A DNA stretch of 38,829 nucleotides from CAZOKH01 sp964580315 (GTDB lineage: Bacteria > Chloroflexota > Anaerolineae > Anaerolineales > Anaerolineaceae). Both the position numbers and the translations under genes were made by a program. The DNA is taken from assembly GCA_964580315.1 (NCBI GenBank), contig CAZOKH010000029.1:1-38829 (forward strand). Direction: 5' to 3'. Within the stretch, counting starts at the first letter, position 1. Each line of letters starts with the position of its first letter. This document shows positions 8,541 to 16,500 of this stretch, one piece after another. The notes under the pieces are model-generated. The model did no database searches and was not told the origin of the DNA. It saw nothing but the letters and a program-made list of their open reading frames with translations.

Positions 8541-9032
8541 ATGGTGTCATCTACCTCGAAATATAAATACATAACCTGCGACCCGGAAAAATGTGTGGGT
8601 TGCCAGTTGTGTGAATACATATGCTCATACACCAAGACCGGCGTTTTCAACACCTATCGCAGCCGCATTCGCACCATTCGCGCAGAAGAAATCCTGATCA
8701 CAGCGGTTGCCTGCCGTACCTGCGAAGACGCCCCCTGTGTGATCGCCTGCACCCGCGACGCGCTAACCCAGGATCCGGTCACCGGCATCATTCACGTTGA
8801 TGCCAACCGCTGCGATGGATGTGCCTGGTGCGTTGAAGCCTGTGATTTTGGTGCAATTTCAATCAACCCCGAATCCAAACTGGCTGAGATTTGTGACCAG
8901 TGTGAAGATCAGGAAGACGGGCCTCAATGTGTCAAATGGTGCCCCAAAGAAGCCCTTGAATTGACCACCGCCGATCAACGCGCACAGCGTTCACGGCGCA
9001 AACTGGTGAAAGATGAAGTCCTGGGTTCATAA
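8541..9032 (+). CDS. Four-cluster ferredoxin subunit (AOR electron-transfer subunit, BamC/HycB-like)
   Basis: This 163-residue protein carries four [4Fe-4S] Cys groups in the interleaved DMSO-reductase-B/HycB pattern: CVGCQLCEYIC, CRTCEDAPCVIAC, CDGCAWCVEAC and CDQC...CVKWC. It has no signal peptide or heme motif. It lies 33 bases after the AOR gene, with its own AAGGAGA ribosome site. Four-cluster ferredoxins of this size are standard partners of AOR-family enzymes (for example BamC or AorA-type subunits) and would pass electrons between the tungsten site and the Hdr/Flx module downstream. The role is inferred from motif and gene order. Confidence 0.9.
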   Translation: MVSSTSKYKYITCDPEKCVGCQLCEYICSYTKTGVFNTYRSRIRTIRAEEILITAVACRTCEDAPCVIACTRDALTQDPVTGIIHVDANRCDGCAWCVEACDFGAISINPESKLAEICDQCEDQEDGPQCVKWCPKEALELTTADQRAQRSRRKLVKDEVLGS

Positions 9033-9097
9033 TCTGAATAAAAATTGAAAAACGTTGCAAAAAATGCAGGTAACTTTATTTCTACACAAGGAGATTT

Positions 9098-11602
9098 ATG
9101 ACTACTAGCGATTCCTCCGAGGATCTCCGCATTGGGGTATATGTCTGTCATTGCGGCAGCAACATCGCCGGTGTGATCAACCCTGAATCAGTGGTGGAAT
9201 ATGTATCAAAGCTGCCGGGAGTGGTACACGCCAACGACACCCTCTATGCCTGCGCCGATTCAGGCCAACGCCAGATTAAAGAAGACATCAAAAAATATAA
9301 CTTAAACCGCGTGGTGGTGGCTGCCTGTTCGGTGCGTATGCACGAGCCCACATTTCGCGCCGCGGTTGCCGAAGCCGGACTCAATCCATTTCTGATGGAA
9401 ATGGCAAACATCCGCGAACAGTGCACCTGGGCGCATGGTCACGACCCTGAAGGGGCCCTGGCAAAAGCCAAAGACCTTACCGCAGCCGCCATCGCCAAAG
9501 TCCGCTTTCTGAATCCACTGGAAATGATCAAGGTTCCAGTAACCAAGAAAGCCATGGTGATTGGCGCAGGAGTTTCTGGCATCAGCGCAGCGTTAGACCT
9601 GGCAGACCAGGGAATTGAAACCATTTTAGTCGAGAAAGAACCTACCATTGGCGGGGCTATGGCGCAGCTCAACAAGACCTTCCCCACCATGGACTGTAGT
9701 ATATGAATTCTCGCCCCCAAAATGGTTGACGCGGCGCGTCACCCCAAAATTAGCATCCGGGCATTTACTGAGGTTGAACGGGTTGAAGGCTTTGTAGGCA
9801 ACTTTAAAGTTCAACTGCGTGAAAAAGCAAAATACGTGCTTGCCGACCGCTGCAACGGCTGCGGCGAGTGCGCGAAAGCATGCCCCATTGAAGTGCCCAA
9901 TTATTTTGAAATGAACCTGGCTCCACGCAAGGCAGCTTATGTGCCGATGAGCCAGTCAGTGCCTTTGATTTATAACATCGATATGGATGCCTGCATCCAT
10001 TGTTTCAAATGCGTTGAGGCTTGCGGAAAACTGGAAGCCATTGACTTCAGCATGCAGGATAAGTTTGTCTGGGAAGACGTTGGCGCCATCATCCTCGCCA
10101 CCGGTTATTCTCATTTTGATCCCAGCCTGATCCCTGAATATGGCTACGGGAAATACGCCAATGTAATCACCGCCATGGAAATGGAACGTCTGAACAACTC
10201 AGCCGGCCCAACCCAGGGCAGCGTGATTCGCCCCAGCGATCACAAGAAACCACAAAAACTGGCGTTCATCAACTGCGTTGGATCGCGAGACAAACGCTTC
10301 AACCCCTGGTGTTCCAACTTTTGTTGCATGTATGGAATCAAGAATGCGGTATTACTTAAGCAAGTGGATCCGAACATTGATATCAGCATCTACTACATGG
10401 ATATCCGCACACCATCCAAGGGATACGAAGAGTTTTACGACCGAGCGCGTGAGCTGGGTGTAAAGTTTATTCAGGGGCGCCCCAGCATGATCACTGAAGA
10501 CCCCGTTACCCACAACCTGTTTGTGCACAGTGAAGACGTGACCCTGGGGCGTGTGACCGAGTTGGAATACGACATGGTCATGCTCAACCAGGCAGCCATT
10601 CCACAACCCGACGCCAATGTAATGAGCTCATTGCTCAACGCCTCGCAAAGCCCCGGCGGCTGGTTCATGGAATACCATCCCAAGCTGCGCCCCATGGACA
10701 GCCCCACCGATGGCGTGTTCCTGTGCGGAGCCTGCCAGGGCGTCAAAGATATTCCCGCCAGTGTGGCGCAGGGTTCTGCTGCAGCATCACGCGCCGGGCG
10801 CATCTTGCACTCTGACGAATGGGAAATAGAACCCACCGTTGCCGTGGTGTGGGATGACCGCTGCGTCAGCGCCCAGGGGAAGAAATGCGGCATTTGCGCC
10901 AACGCTTGCCCCTATGGCGCCATCTCTTACGAAACCGGTAAAGCGGCTGAAGTGATCACCGCCAAGTGTCACGGCTGCGGCGGTTGCGTGGCTGAATGTC
11001 CGCACAACGCCATCACCCAGCTTCACTTCACCGACGCCCAGGTGCTGGCGCAAATGCGCGCCCTGCTGACCCACAAACCGGAAGAGAAAATCCTTGCCTT
11101 CCGCTGCCACTGGTGCTCCTACGGCGGCGCCGACCTTGCTGGAACCAGTCACTTTGACTACAGTGCCAATGAACGCGGCATCCGCGTCATGTGCTCAGCC
11201 CGTTTGGATACTGATTTCATTTTTGAGGCTTACCGCCTGGGAGCCGGCGCAGTACTCTACTCCGGCTGCCATCCACAGGACTGCCACTACATCACCGGGC
11301 AGATATTAGGCGCCACTCGCGCTGACCGCATCAGAAAAGGTCTGGAAAGCGCTGGCATGAATCCCGACCGCTTCCGTGTGGAGTGGATCAGCGCAGCCGA
11401 AGGCGATAAATACTCCCGCGTAATCAATGAAATGCAAACGGCGTTGGATAACATTCCACGCGATAAATTGCTGGAAGAAATTGAAACGCTACGCCCCACC
11501 ATGGAGAAACGCGCCCGACGTTTGCGCGAAGTTCCCGATGTGGAAGCAGCCATCAGCTATTCTGACATTGCCGATCTGGCTGTTAAGGCAAAGGAGGAAT
11601 GA
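9098..11602 (+). CDS. hdrA: Selenocysteine-containing HdrA fused to MvhD/FlpD domain (UGA read-through)
   Basis: The frame is open on both sides of one in-frame UGA (codon 203), giving 834 residues. Before it lie the N-terminal HdrA domain (VYVCHCGSNIAG, VVVAACSVRMHEP) and an FAD-binding VIGAGVSGISAALDLA segment. The UGA falls in TFPTMDCSI-U-ILAPKM, where HdrA proteins have the second Cys of a CxxC. Later come ferredoxin motifs at C252-C262 and C299-C309, an INCVGSRD...WCSNFCC block, two more ferredoxin motifs (C589-C604 and C624-C634) and a C-terminal FlpD/MvhD domain (from about 663: RCHWCSYGGAD, SGCHPQDCHY). HdrA is the flavin-bifurcating core of heterodisulfide reductase-type complexes. 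A SECIS-like hairpin supports recoding. Alternatives are a base error or a broken gene. The ribosome site AAGGAG precedes 9098. The stop overlaps the next start. Confidence 0.88.
9704..9743 (+). promoter_or_regulatory. UGA (Sec) codon and SECIS-like hairpin inside hdrA
   Basis: UGA is at 9704-9706. Twenty-six bases later is a three-base loop GGC (9733-9735) closed by UGACGC (9727-9732) with GCGUCA (9736-9741). A bulged U (9726) and two G-C pairs (9724-9725 with 9742-9743) sit below it. A bulged U beneath the apical stem and GG in the loop are the SelB-recognised features of the E. coli fdhF SECIS. The spacing fits the usual bacterial range. An AAUU/AAUU basal pairing (9706-9709 with 9748-9751) is possible. 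Confidence 0.75.
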
Positions 11603-12210
11603 TGCACACTGAATCAACCGAAACCTTTGCCGCCAAGGTGCGCGCCATACCCGGCGGTGAATTTCTTGAAATGTGCTATTCCTGCGGCACCTGTGTCAGT
11701 AAATGTATGATCCAGCAGAAAGTGGAAGCCGACTACAACCCGCGCCGTCTCATCCGTAAAGCGGTATTTGGACTGGATCAGGAGGCTTTCGGCGACATCA
11801 CCACCTGGATGTGCACAGCCTGCGACCTGTGCTATTCTGCCTGTCCGCAGAAAATCCACATTTCAGGTGTCATTAATGCGATACGAGAACTCGCAGTCCA
11901 GTCGGGAAATTCAACCCCGCTTCCAACCGCCCAGGTAAACGAAAAAACCTGTGTGGGTTGCGGTCTTTGCGTTGAGGTTTGCCCCTACGACGCGATTGAA
12001 CTGGTTGAATCATCCGTTCCCAACCGCGGGGCGAATATCACCGTCGCAAGAGTGGACAAAAACAAATGTATGGCTTGCNNNNNNNNNNGATTATGTGCAG
12101 CCAGTTGCCGCTCCACCAGCATCGAACTTAAAGATGAGTTTTCCAATGATTCTCTGGTGAATGATTTATGGGACTGGCTGGCAGTCCAGAAAGCAGAGGT
12201 GGGTGTATGA
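11602..12210 (+). CDS. hdrC: HdrC-like iron-sulfur protein with extra ferredoxin domain
   Basis: The N-terminal part (about 1-105) is HdrC-like, with CYSCGTCVSKC and CTACDLCYSACPQ motifs and the helical segment between them (YNPRRLIRKAVFG). HdrC carries two [4Fe-4S] clusters and links HdrA to its partner. An additional two-cluster ferredoxin domain follows: CVGCGLCVEVCPYDAI, then CMAC, a run of ten Ns, and LCAASC. Of the two overlapping ATGs (11599 and 11602), the second is better spaced from AAGGAGG. It overlaps the hdrA stop and its own end overlaps the next start, so it is translationally coupled. HdrB, the usual partner, is missing. Confidence 0.88.
   Translation: MHTESTETFAAKVRAIPGGEFLEMCYSCGTCVSKCMIQQKVEADYNPRRLIRKAVFGLDQEAFGDITTWMCTACDLCYSACPQKIHISGVINAIRELAVQSGNSTPLPTAQVNEKTCVGCGLCVEVCPYDAIELVESSVPNRGANITVARVDKNKCMACXXXXLCAASCRSTSIELKDEFSNDSLVNDLWDWLAVQKAEVGV
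12079..12088. other. Assembly gap of 10 Ns inside the hdrC-like gene
   Basis: Ten unknown bases lie between TGC (Cys of CMAC) and GATTATGTGC. The downstream reading frame is kept. The ferredoxin motif Cx2Cx2Cx3C would be restored if only one base (G, making a GGA glycine codon) is really missing. The run is therefore probably a fixed-length placeholder. Confidence 0.95.
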
Positions 12211-12644
12211 ATCCTCAACCCCGCATTGTTGTTTTCCAATGCCAGTATTGTCTCTATGCTGAAACCGATCAACACTGGATGGATCATGAACTGCCGGCAA
12301 ACATCAAACTGGTGAAAGTGCCCTGCTCGGGTCGTATCAGTCCCCTGTTTGTATTGAACGCCTTCCAGGGAGGCGCTGATGGCGTTATGATCAGCGGCTG
12401 CGTTCCCGAAATGTGTCATTATAAAGAGGGCAACCTGGGCGCCCGCCGCCAGTTGGACGAATTTTCCCGCCTGCTGAATTATGTCGGCCTGGAAGAACAA
12501 CGCATCCGCTTTGCCTGGATTGACATCAACCAGCGCGGACGCATCCAACAAGAGCTTGCCTCGTTTGAAAAAGACCTGGCAGCTCTTCCAAGGAATGAGC
12601 GCCTGGTAACCCGCGCAGCATTTGAACAAGGAGCGCCGCAATGA
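12207..12644 (+). CDS. Stand-alone MvhD/FlpD-type iron-sulfur electron-transfer subunit (FlxD-like)
   Basis: This 145-residue protein matches the FlpD/MvhD domain: an early CQYC pair, VPCSGRISP in the middle and SGCVPEMCHYKEGN later, the conserved Cys pattern that binds a [2Fe-2S] cluster. These proteins pass electrons from a dehydrogenase or hydrogenase to HdrA. The ATG at 12207 overlaps the preceding stop (ATGA) and GAGG lies upstream. It is the second FlpD domain in the operon, since HdrA already has one fused at its C-terminus. In Flx-Hdr systems the equivalent subunit is FlxD. Confidence 0.9.
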   Translation: MNPQPRIVVFQCQYCLYAETDQHWMDHELPANIKLVKVPCSGRISPLFVLNAFQGGADGVMISGCVPEMCHYKEGNLGARRQLDEFSRLLNYVGLEEQRIRFAWIDINQRGRIQQELASFEKDLAALPRNERLVTRAAFEQGAPQ

Positions 12645-13594
12645 ACAATGTGCTCACTGCCATTCAAAATGAGGCCCGACGCATCTTGCAGGAAGACATT
12701 GTTGATGTAGTCATCGGGTTCGAAGCAGGCACTTTGCCGCTCAAAGCCCAGCCGGTTTTTATCCACAGGGAAGAAGAAGTGGATAAACTGGTCTGGAATG
12801 GTTTTTGTCAAAACAATCTCGCCACCTATCTCACCCGCCTGGATAAACAAAAGCGTGTCGGCATAATTTGCCGCGGTTGCGACAGCCGCGCCGTCCGCGC
12901 CTTGGTAATCGAGCATCAACACGAAAGGGAAAAACTTTTCTTGATCGGAGTACCCTGTACAGGGATCATTGACTGGCGTGCCGTTCAGCGGCAGACTGGT
13001 GAAGATATCCTGTCAGCCGAAGAACAAGACGGGCAAATCATCATCACAACGCCCGAAAAGAAATGGTCTTTCTCACGCTCCGAAATGCTGCACGACTCAT
13101 GCAAACGCTGCGCCCATCCCAACCCGGTTGGCGTTGACGTCACCATAGGAGAGCTGCTGCCCGAGGGCGACCCACAGCAGGCATTCGCACGCACAAGGGA
13201 ATTTGAATCCAAATCTGCAGAAGAACGTTACGCATTCTTCCAGGCTGAAGCCGAACGCTGCATCCGCTGCTACGCCTGCCGTGAAGCCTGCCCCATGTGT
13301 TATTGCAGCGAATGTTTTGTCGATTACACTGCTCCCCGCTGGGCTGAATCAATGATCACCCCCAGCGGCACCCAGGCCTGGCACATCATTCGCGCCTTCC
13401 ACCAGGCAGGACGCTGTGTAAGTTGCGGCGCCTGTGAGCGTGCCTGCCCCATGGATATCAAAATGACCTATCTCACCGACAAACTCAATCGCGACATGCT
13501 GGATTTATATGGATTTGAAGTCGGTGAGAGTGACGAGAAGCAGCCTCCTTTTGCTGCTTTTTCTCTGGATGACAGAGACCGGTTTGTGAAATAG
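12641..13594 (+). CDS. FlxB-like iron-sulfur subunit (FrhB/FdhB-related, 4Fe-4S dicluster)
   Basis: This protein has 317 residues. The N-terminal half contains GIICRGCDSRAV and LIGVPCTGIIDW, typical of the FrhB/FdhB-like proteins found in Flx and related complexes. CKRCAHPNPVG follows near residue 152. The C-terminal half carries CIRCYACREACPMCYCSEC and CVSCGACERACPMDI, two ferredoxin-type motifs. The gene overlaps the preceding stop by four bases and has AAGGAG upstream. I infer it relays electrons from the FAD/NAD(P)H subunit to the MvhD/HdrA core. Whether it binds a flavin is uncertain. Confidence 0.82.
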   Translation: MNNVLTAIQNEARRILQEDIVDVVIGFEAGTLPLKAQPVFIHREEEVDKLVWNGFCQNNLATYLTRLDKQKRVGIICRGCDSRAVRALVIEHQHEREKLFLIGVPCTGIIDWRAVQRQTGEDILSAEEQDGQIIITTPEKKWSFSRSEMLHDSCKRCAHPNPVGVDVTIGELLPEGDPQQAFARTREFESKSAEERYAFFQAEAERCIRCYACREACPMCYCSECFVDYTAPRWAESMITPSGTQAWHIIRAFHQAGRCVSCGACERACPMDIKMTYLTDKLNRDMLDLYGFEVGESDEKQPPFAAFSLDDRDRFVK

Positions 13595-13602
13595 GAGGCC
13601 GC

Positions 13603-14610
13603 ATGGAAACCCGCACACTAAAAAAGTCACAACTGTCTTCTTTCATCTCAGGTTTAATGGAACAACAGGCTGTTTTTGCCCCGGTAAAAAATGGTGATTT
13701 TACTCAATTCCAGCAGCTCACCCGGGCCGATGAAATGGATTTGGAATCAGCGCACAACACACGCTATCCGCCCAAAGCCCTGTTCCAGCCACAATCTGAG
13801 CCGTTGTTTGAATATCAAAACGGAAAATTCGTCTCGCTGGTTGAAGATATTCAACCGCGCGTCATATTTGGCATTCGTCCCTGTGATGTGCGCGCCCTAC
13901 AACTGTTGGATACTGTTTTTAATGCCGAAGGTTCTCAAGACCCATACTGGCTGGCAAAACGCGAGAAAACCACCATCATAACACTTGGTTGTAAGCAGCC
14001 TAGCAGCACGTGCTTCTGCACCAGTGTTGGCGGTTCGCCTTTTGACCGCCGCGGCTCTGATTTGCTGCTCACTGACATCGGAGATTCTTACACAATCGAA
14101 GTAATCACAGAACGCGGCAACTCCCTGGTGCAGTCAATGCCCGTTGCGGCTTCTGATCAAAGTAATGTTGCTAGAGATGTGCAGGCCAAAGCTGAAGCAT
14201 CTCTCCCCATTGCTTTTGACGCCACAGGCATTCGCGACAAACTATACCAACTATTCAACAGTAATTATTGGGAAAAAATGCAGGAATCCTGCCTCGGCTG
14301 CGGCGTTTGCACCTATCTATGCCCAACCTGTTTTTGCTTCGACATCGTTGATGAGAAGCAGCGCAGTCAGCGTGTGCGCAACTGGGATACCTGCATGTTC
14401 CGTGTTTATTCACTGGAGGCATCCGGGCATAATCCGCGTCCAACAAAACTGGAACGCACCCGCCAGCGCATCATGCACAAATATGCCTACTGGATCGACA
14501 ACATCAATGAAATCGGCTGCACTGGCTGCGGCCGTTGCGTACGTTACTGCCCGGTCAACCTCGACATTCGCTGGATGATCCAGACTGCGCAAAATTGGGT
14601 GGAGGCATAA
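13603..14610 (+). CDS. FlxC-like 4Fe-4S dicluster subunit (AsrA / hydrogenase beta-like)
   Basis: This 335-residue protein resembles anaerobic sulfite reductase subunit A and sulfhydrogenase beta subunits. It has an IFGIRPCDVRALQLLD block near residue 87, then LGCKQPSSTCFCTSVGG near residue 129, with two C-terminal ferredoxin motifs (CLGCGVCTYLCPTCFC and CTGCGRCVRYCPVNLDI). In this family the protein pairs with an FAD/NAD(P)H-binding subunit, which is exactly what the next gene encodes. It begins eight bases after the previous stop with AGGAGG before the ATG. It is expected to be an intermediate electron relay. Confidence 0.85.
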   Translation: METRTLKKSQLSSFISGLMEQQAVFAPVKNGDFTQFQQLTRADEMDLESAHNTRYPPKALFQPQSEPLFEYQNGKFVSLVEDIQPRVIFGIRPCDVRALQLLDTVFNAEGSQDPYWLAKREKTTIITLGCKQPSSTCFCTSVGGSPFDRRGSDLLLTDIGDSYTIEVITERGNSLVQSMPVAASDQSNVARDVQAKAEASLPIAFDATGIRDKLYQLFNSNYWEKMQESCLGCGVCTYLCPTCFCFDIVDEKQRSQRVRNWDTCMFRVYSLEASGHNPRPTKLERTRQRIMHKYAYWIDNINEIGCTGCGRCVRYCPVNLDIRWMIQTAQNWVEA

Positions 14611-15465
14611 ATGGAACACGATCATAATCTTTACGAACCCATTCCCATGCGCATCGCGCGTGTCATTCAAGAAACCAGTGACGGTACCCTGAAATCTTTT
14701 GAGCTGGTCTTTGAAAATCCAAAGGATAAAGATCATTTCTACGCCCATTACAATGTTGGGCAGTTTTGCCAGCTTTCCATTTTTGGCAAAGGTGAAGCCC
14801 CCTTCGGCATTGCCAACGCTGCCTGGGAAGGTGATTTTGTGCGCTTTACCGTGCAAAAAATGGGCTCGTTCACTCAGGCAATCCACAAGATGAAAGCCGG
14901 CGATCCAATTGGCATGCGCGGGCCGCTGGGCAACGGATTTCCGGTGAACGAATGGGAAGGAAAAAATCTGGTCATTATTGGCGGCGGATGCGCTTTTTCC
15001 ACCCTCTATGCCCTCACCAAGCACGTGCTGCATCCGCCCATTCGACCGCATTACAATGAAATGCACGTCATTTATGGTGCGCGCACTTCAGGTATGTGTC
15101 TCTATAAAGAGGATATCGCCTCGTGGTACGGCAGAGACGATTTGAAAATCTACCAGGCAATTGATTGCCCTGAAGACGGCTGGTGTCACTATACGGGCTA
15201 TGTGCCTGTGGTGACCAAAGAAATTGCCCCATCCCCTAAAAATTCGGTGGCGGTTTTGTGCGGTCCTCCGGCAATGACCAAATACACATTGCCAGTGCTG
15301 ACAGAGCTGGGTTTCGCGCCCGATCAGATTTTTACTTCTTTGGAAAAACGCATGAAATGCGGTGTCGGTAAATGCGGCCGCTGCAACATTGGCCCCAAAT
15401 ACGTCTGCAAGCACGGCCCGGTCTTTTCATTGGCTGAGCTGCAAGAATTGCCTCAAGAATTATAG
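14611..15465 (+). CDS. FlxA-like FAD/NAD(P)H-binding subunit with [2Fe-2S] site
   Basis: This 284-residue protein belongs to the ferredoxin-NADP reductase-like family that includes AsrB, PyrK, HydG-type subunits and FlxA. A beta-barrel FAD domain spans about 12-115. The NAD(P) domain has LVIIGGGCAFSTLYAL at 120-135 and VLCGPPAMT near 216. The C-terminal cysteines C250, C255, C258 and C266 (Cx4Cx2Cx7C) bind a [2Fe-2S] cluster, as in PyrK. It oxidises or reduces NAD(P)H and exchanges electrons with the FlxBC-like subunits. The start directly abuts the previous TAA, indicating coupled translation. Confidence 0.9.
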   Translation: MEHDHNLYEPIPMRIARVIQETSDGTLKSFELVFENPKDKDHFYAHYNVGQFCQLSIFGKGEAPFGIANAAWEGDFVRFTVQKMGSFTQAIHKMKAGDPIGMRGPLGNGFPVNEWEGKNLVIIGGGCAFSTLYALTKHVLHPPIRPHYNEMHVIYGARTSGMCLYKEDIASWYGRDDLKIYQAIDCPEDGWCHYTGYVPVVTKEIAPSPKNSVAVLCGPPAMTKYTLPVLTELGFAPDQIFTSLEKRMKCGVGKCGRCNIGPKYVCKHGPVFSLAELQELPQEL

Positions 15466-15476
15466 GAGCTGTCGTC

Positions 15477-16439
15477 ATGTCAAAACGCGGCTTAACCAAA
15501 AAGTATTCGCAACCCCATTCCCTGGTCCTCGAAAGACCAATGGTCACCCGTCATTACCGCATGGAATGGAACCTGGATTTCTGTGTGGGATGTCAAATTG
15601 GACCGGCAGTGTGCCCCAAGGATGCTGTAATTCACATCGAAGGTGAAATTGAAAATGGACGCCTGGTAAAAAAGCCATCCATTGATATCGATGCGGATAA
15701 ATGCGTTTTCTGCGGCATGTGCGCCGTAATGTGTCCCAAGAATGCAATAACAATGACCATCAATGGGGCACCTGAAATTCCAATTGTCGATTTTGAAGCA
15801 TTTCCAAACTTAATCCAGTCCACCACTTTCGACCGAAATTCATTTGATTGGTCAAAAAAAGAATTTGTTATAAACAATTGCCCCACCCGGGTCATCAGCT
15901 ATGATGAGCAGCAAGATACCATGCTGGTCGATGAAGATCACTGCATTCGATGCCGGCAGTGCGAAGTTGCCAGTGACGGCGCGTTTCATGTGGAGCAGCC
16001 CTGGCAGGGATCGGTAACACTCAACACCGACAAATGCGTTGAAGGCTGCCTGGCATGCGCTGACGTATGCCCAACCCGCGCCCTGCATATTGACGACCAA
16101 AATAAACTGGTTCTGGCAGACTACTACTGCATCAAATGCGGCGCTTGTATGCAAGTATGCCCGGTCAAAGCGGAATACGAAGAAATTGAAGAGACAATTG
16201 AAGCCTACGGGGTTTCCAAAACCATCAAACGTAAACAGATAACCAATAAAGAAAACATGCCAATTGTTGTCGAACGTTGGCGCATCGGGCACACAGATAT
16301 AAAGAGCGGCGCATGGATTGAAGCCCTGCGCAAAATGGCTGACGATAAAGCTGGTGCTGTTGAGTTGGATCGAAAACGGGCGTTAAAACGCCGCGACCTG
16401 CTTAAAGCCCTGGTCGGCGGCGATAAAATGCTGAAATAG
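15477..16439 (+). CDS. Polyferredoxin with five cluster motifs, two of them altered
   Basis: This 320-residue protein has ferredoxin motifs at C36/C39/G42/C46, C76-C86 (complete), C156/C159/C162/S166, C187/C191/C194/C198 (Cx3C start) and C218-C228 (complete). The first motif has Gly and the third has Ser where a ligand Cys is expected. An isolated C135-P could be the remote fourth ligand of the third site. It is similar to MvhB/VhuB-type polyferredoxins that feed Hdr complexes. It is the last gene of the operon, begins with AGGAG upstream, and is followed by a strong terminator. The C-terminus (about 280-320) is basic and helical. Confidence 0.87.
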   Translation: MSKRGLTKKYSQPHSLVLERPMVTRHYRMEWNLDFCVGCQIGPAVCPKDAVIHIEGEIENGRLVKKPSIDIDADKCVFCGMCAVMCPKNAITMTINGAPEIPIVDFEAFPNLIQSTTFDRNSFDWSKKEFVINNCPTRVISYDEQQDTMLVDEDHCIRCRQCEVASDGAFHVEQPWQGSVTLNTDKCVEGCLACADVCPTRALHIDDQNKLVLADYYCIKCGACMQVCPVKAEYEEIEETIEAYGVSKTIKRKQITNKENMPIVVERWRIGHTDIKSGAWIEALRKMADDKAGAVELDRKRALKRRDLLKALVGGDKMLK

Positions 16440-16460
16440 CCCCCGGTTCGTTATTAATTC

Positions 16461-16494
16461 AAGAGGCTTTCCTCGCTGATTGGGAAAGCCTCTT
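16461..16494. terminator. Bidirectional intrinsic terminator after the redox operon
   Basis: AAGAGGCTTTCC (16461-16472) pairs perfectly with GGAAAGCCTCTT (16483-16494) around a ten-base loop. A T is added on the 3' side, and A/T-rich flanks serve both strands. It separates the plus-strand polyferredoxin from the convergent M28 peptidase gene. Confidence 0.85.
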
Positions 16495-16500
16495 TGCTTA

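Noticed and set aside
9098..11602. Reading hdrA as two genes or as a pseudogene split by a nonsense mutation
   Set aside because: The two halves are in the same frame, the second begins in the middle of the HdrA signature with no ribosome site, and a SECIS-like hairpin follows the UGA. It is not fully excluded, because a base error remains possible.
11985..12641. A 218-codon minus-strand frame across the HdrC/FlpD genes
   Set aside because: It is antisense to two genes with clear iron-sulfur motifs and spans the N gap.
14410..15066. A 218-codon minus-strand frame over the FlxC/FlxA junction
   Set aside because: It is a shadow of confidently identified genes and has no domain pattern or ribosome site.
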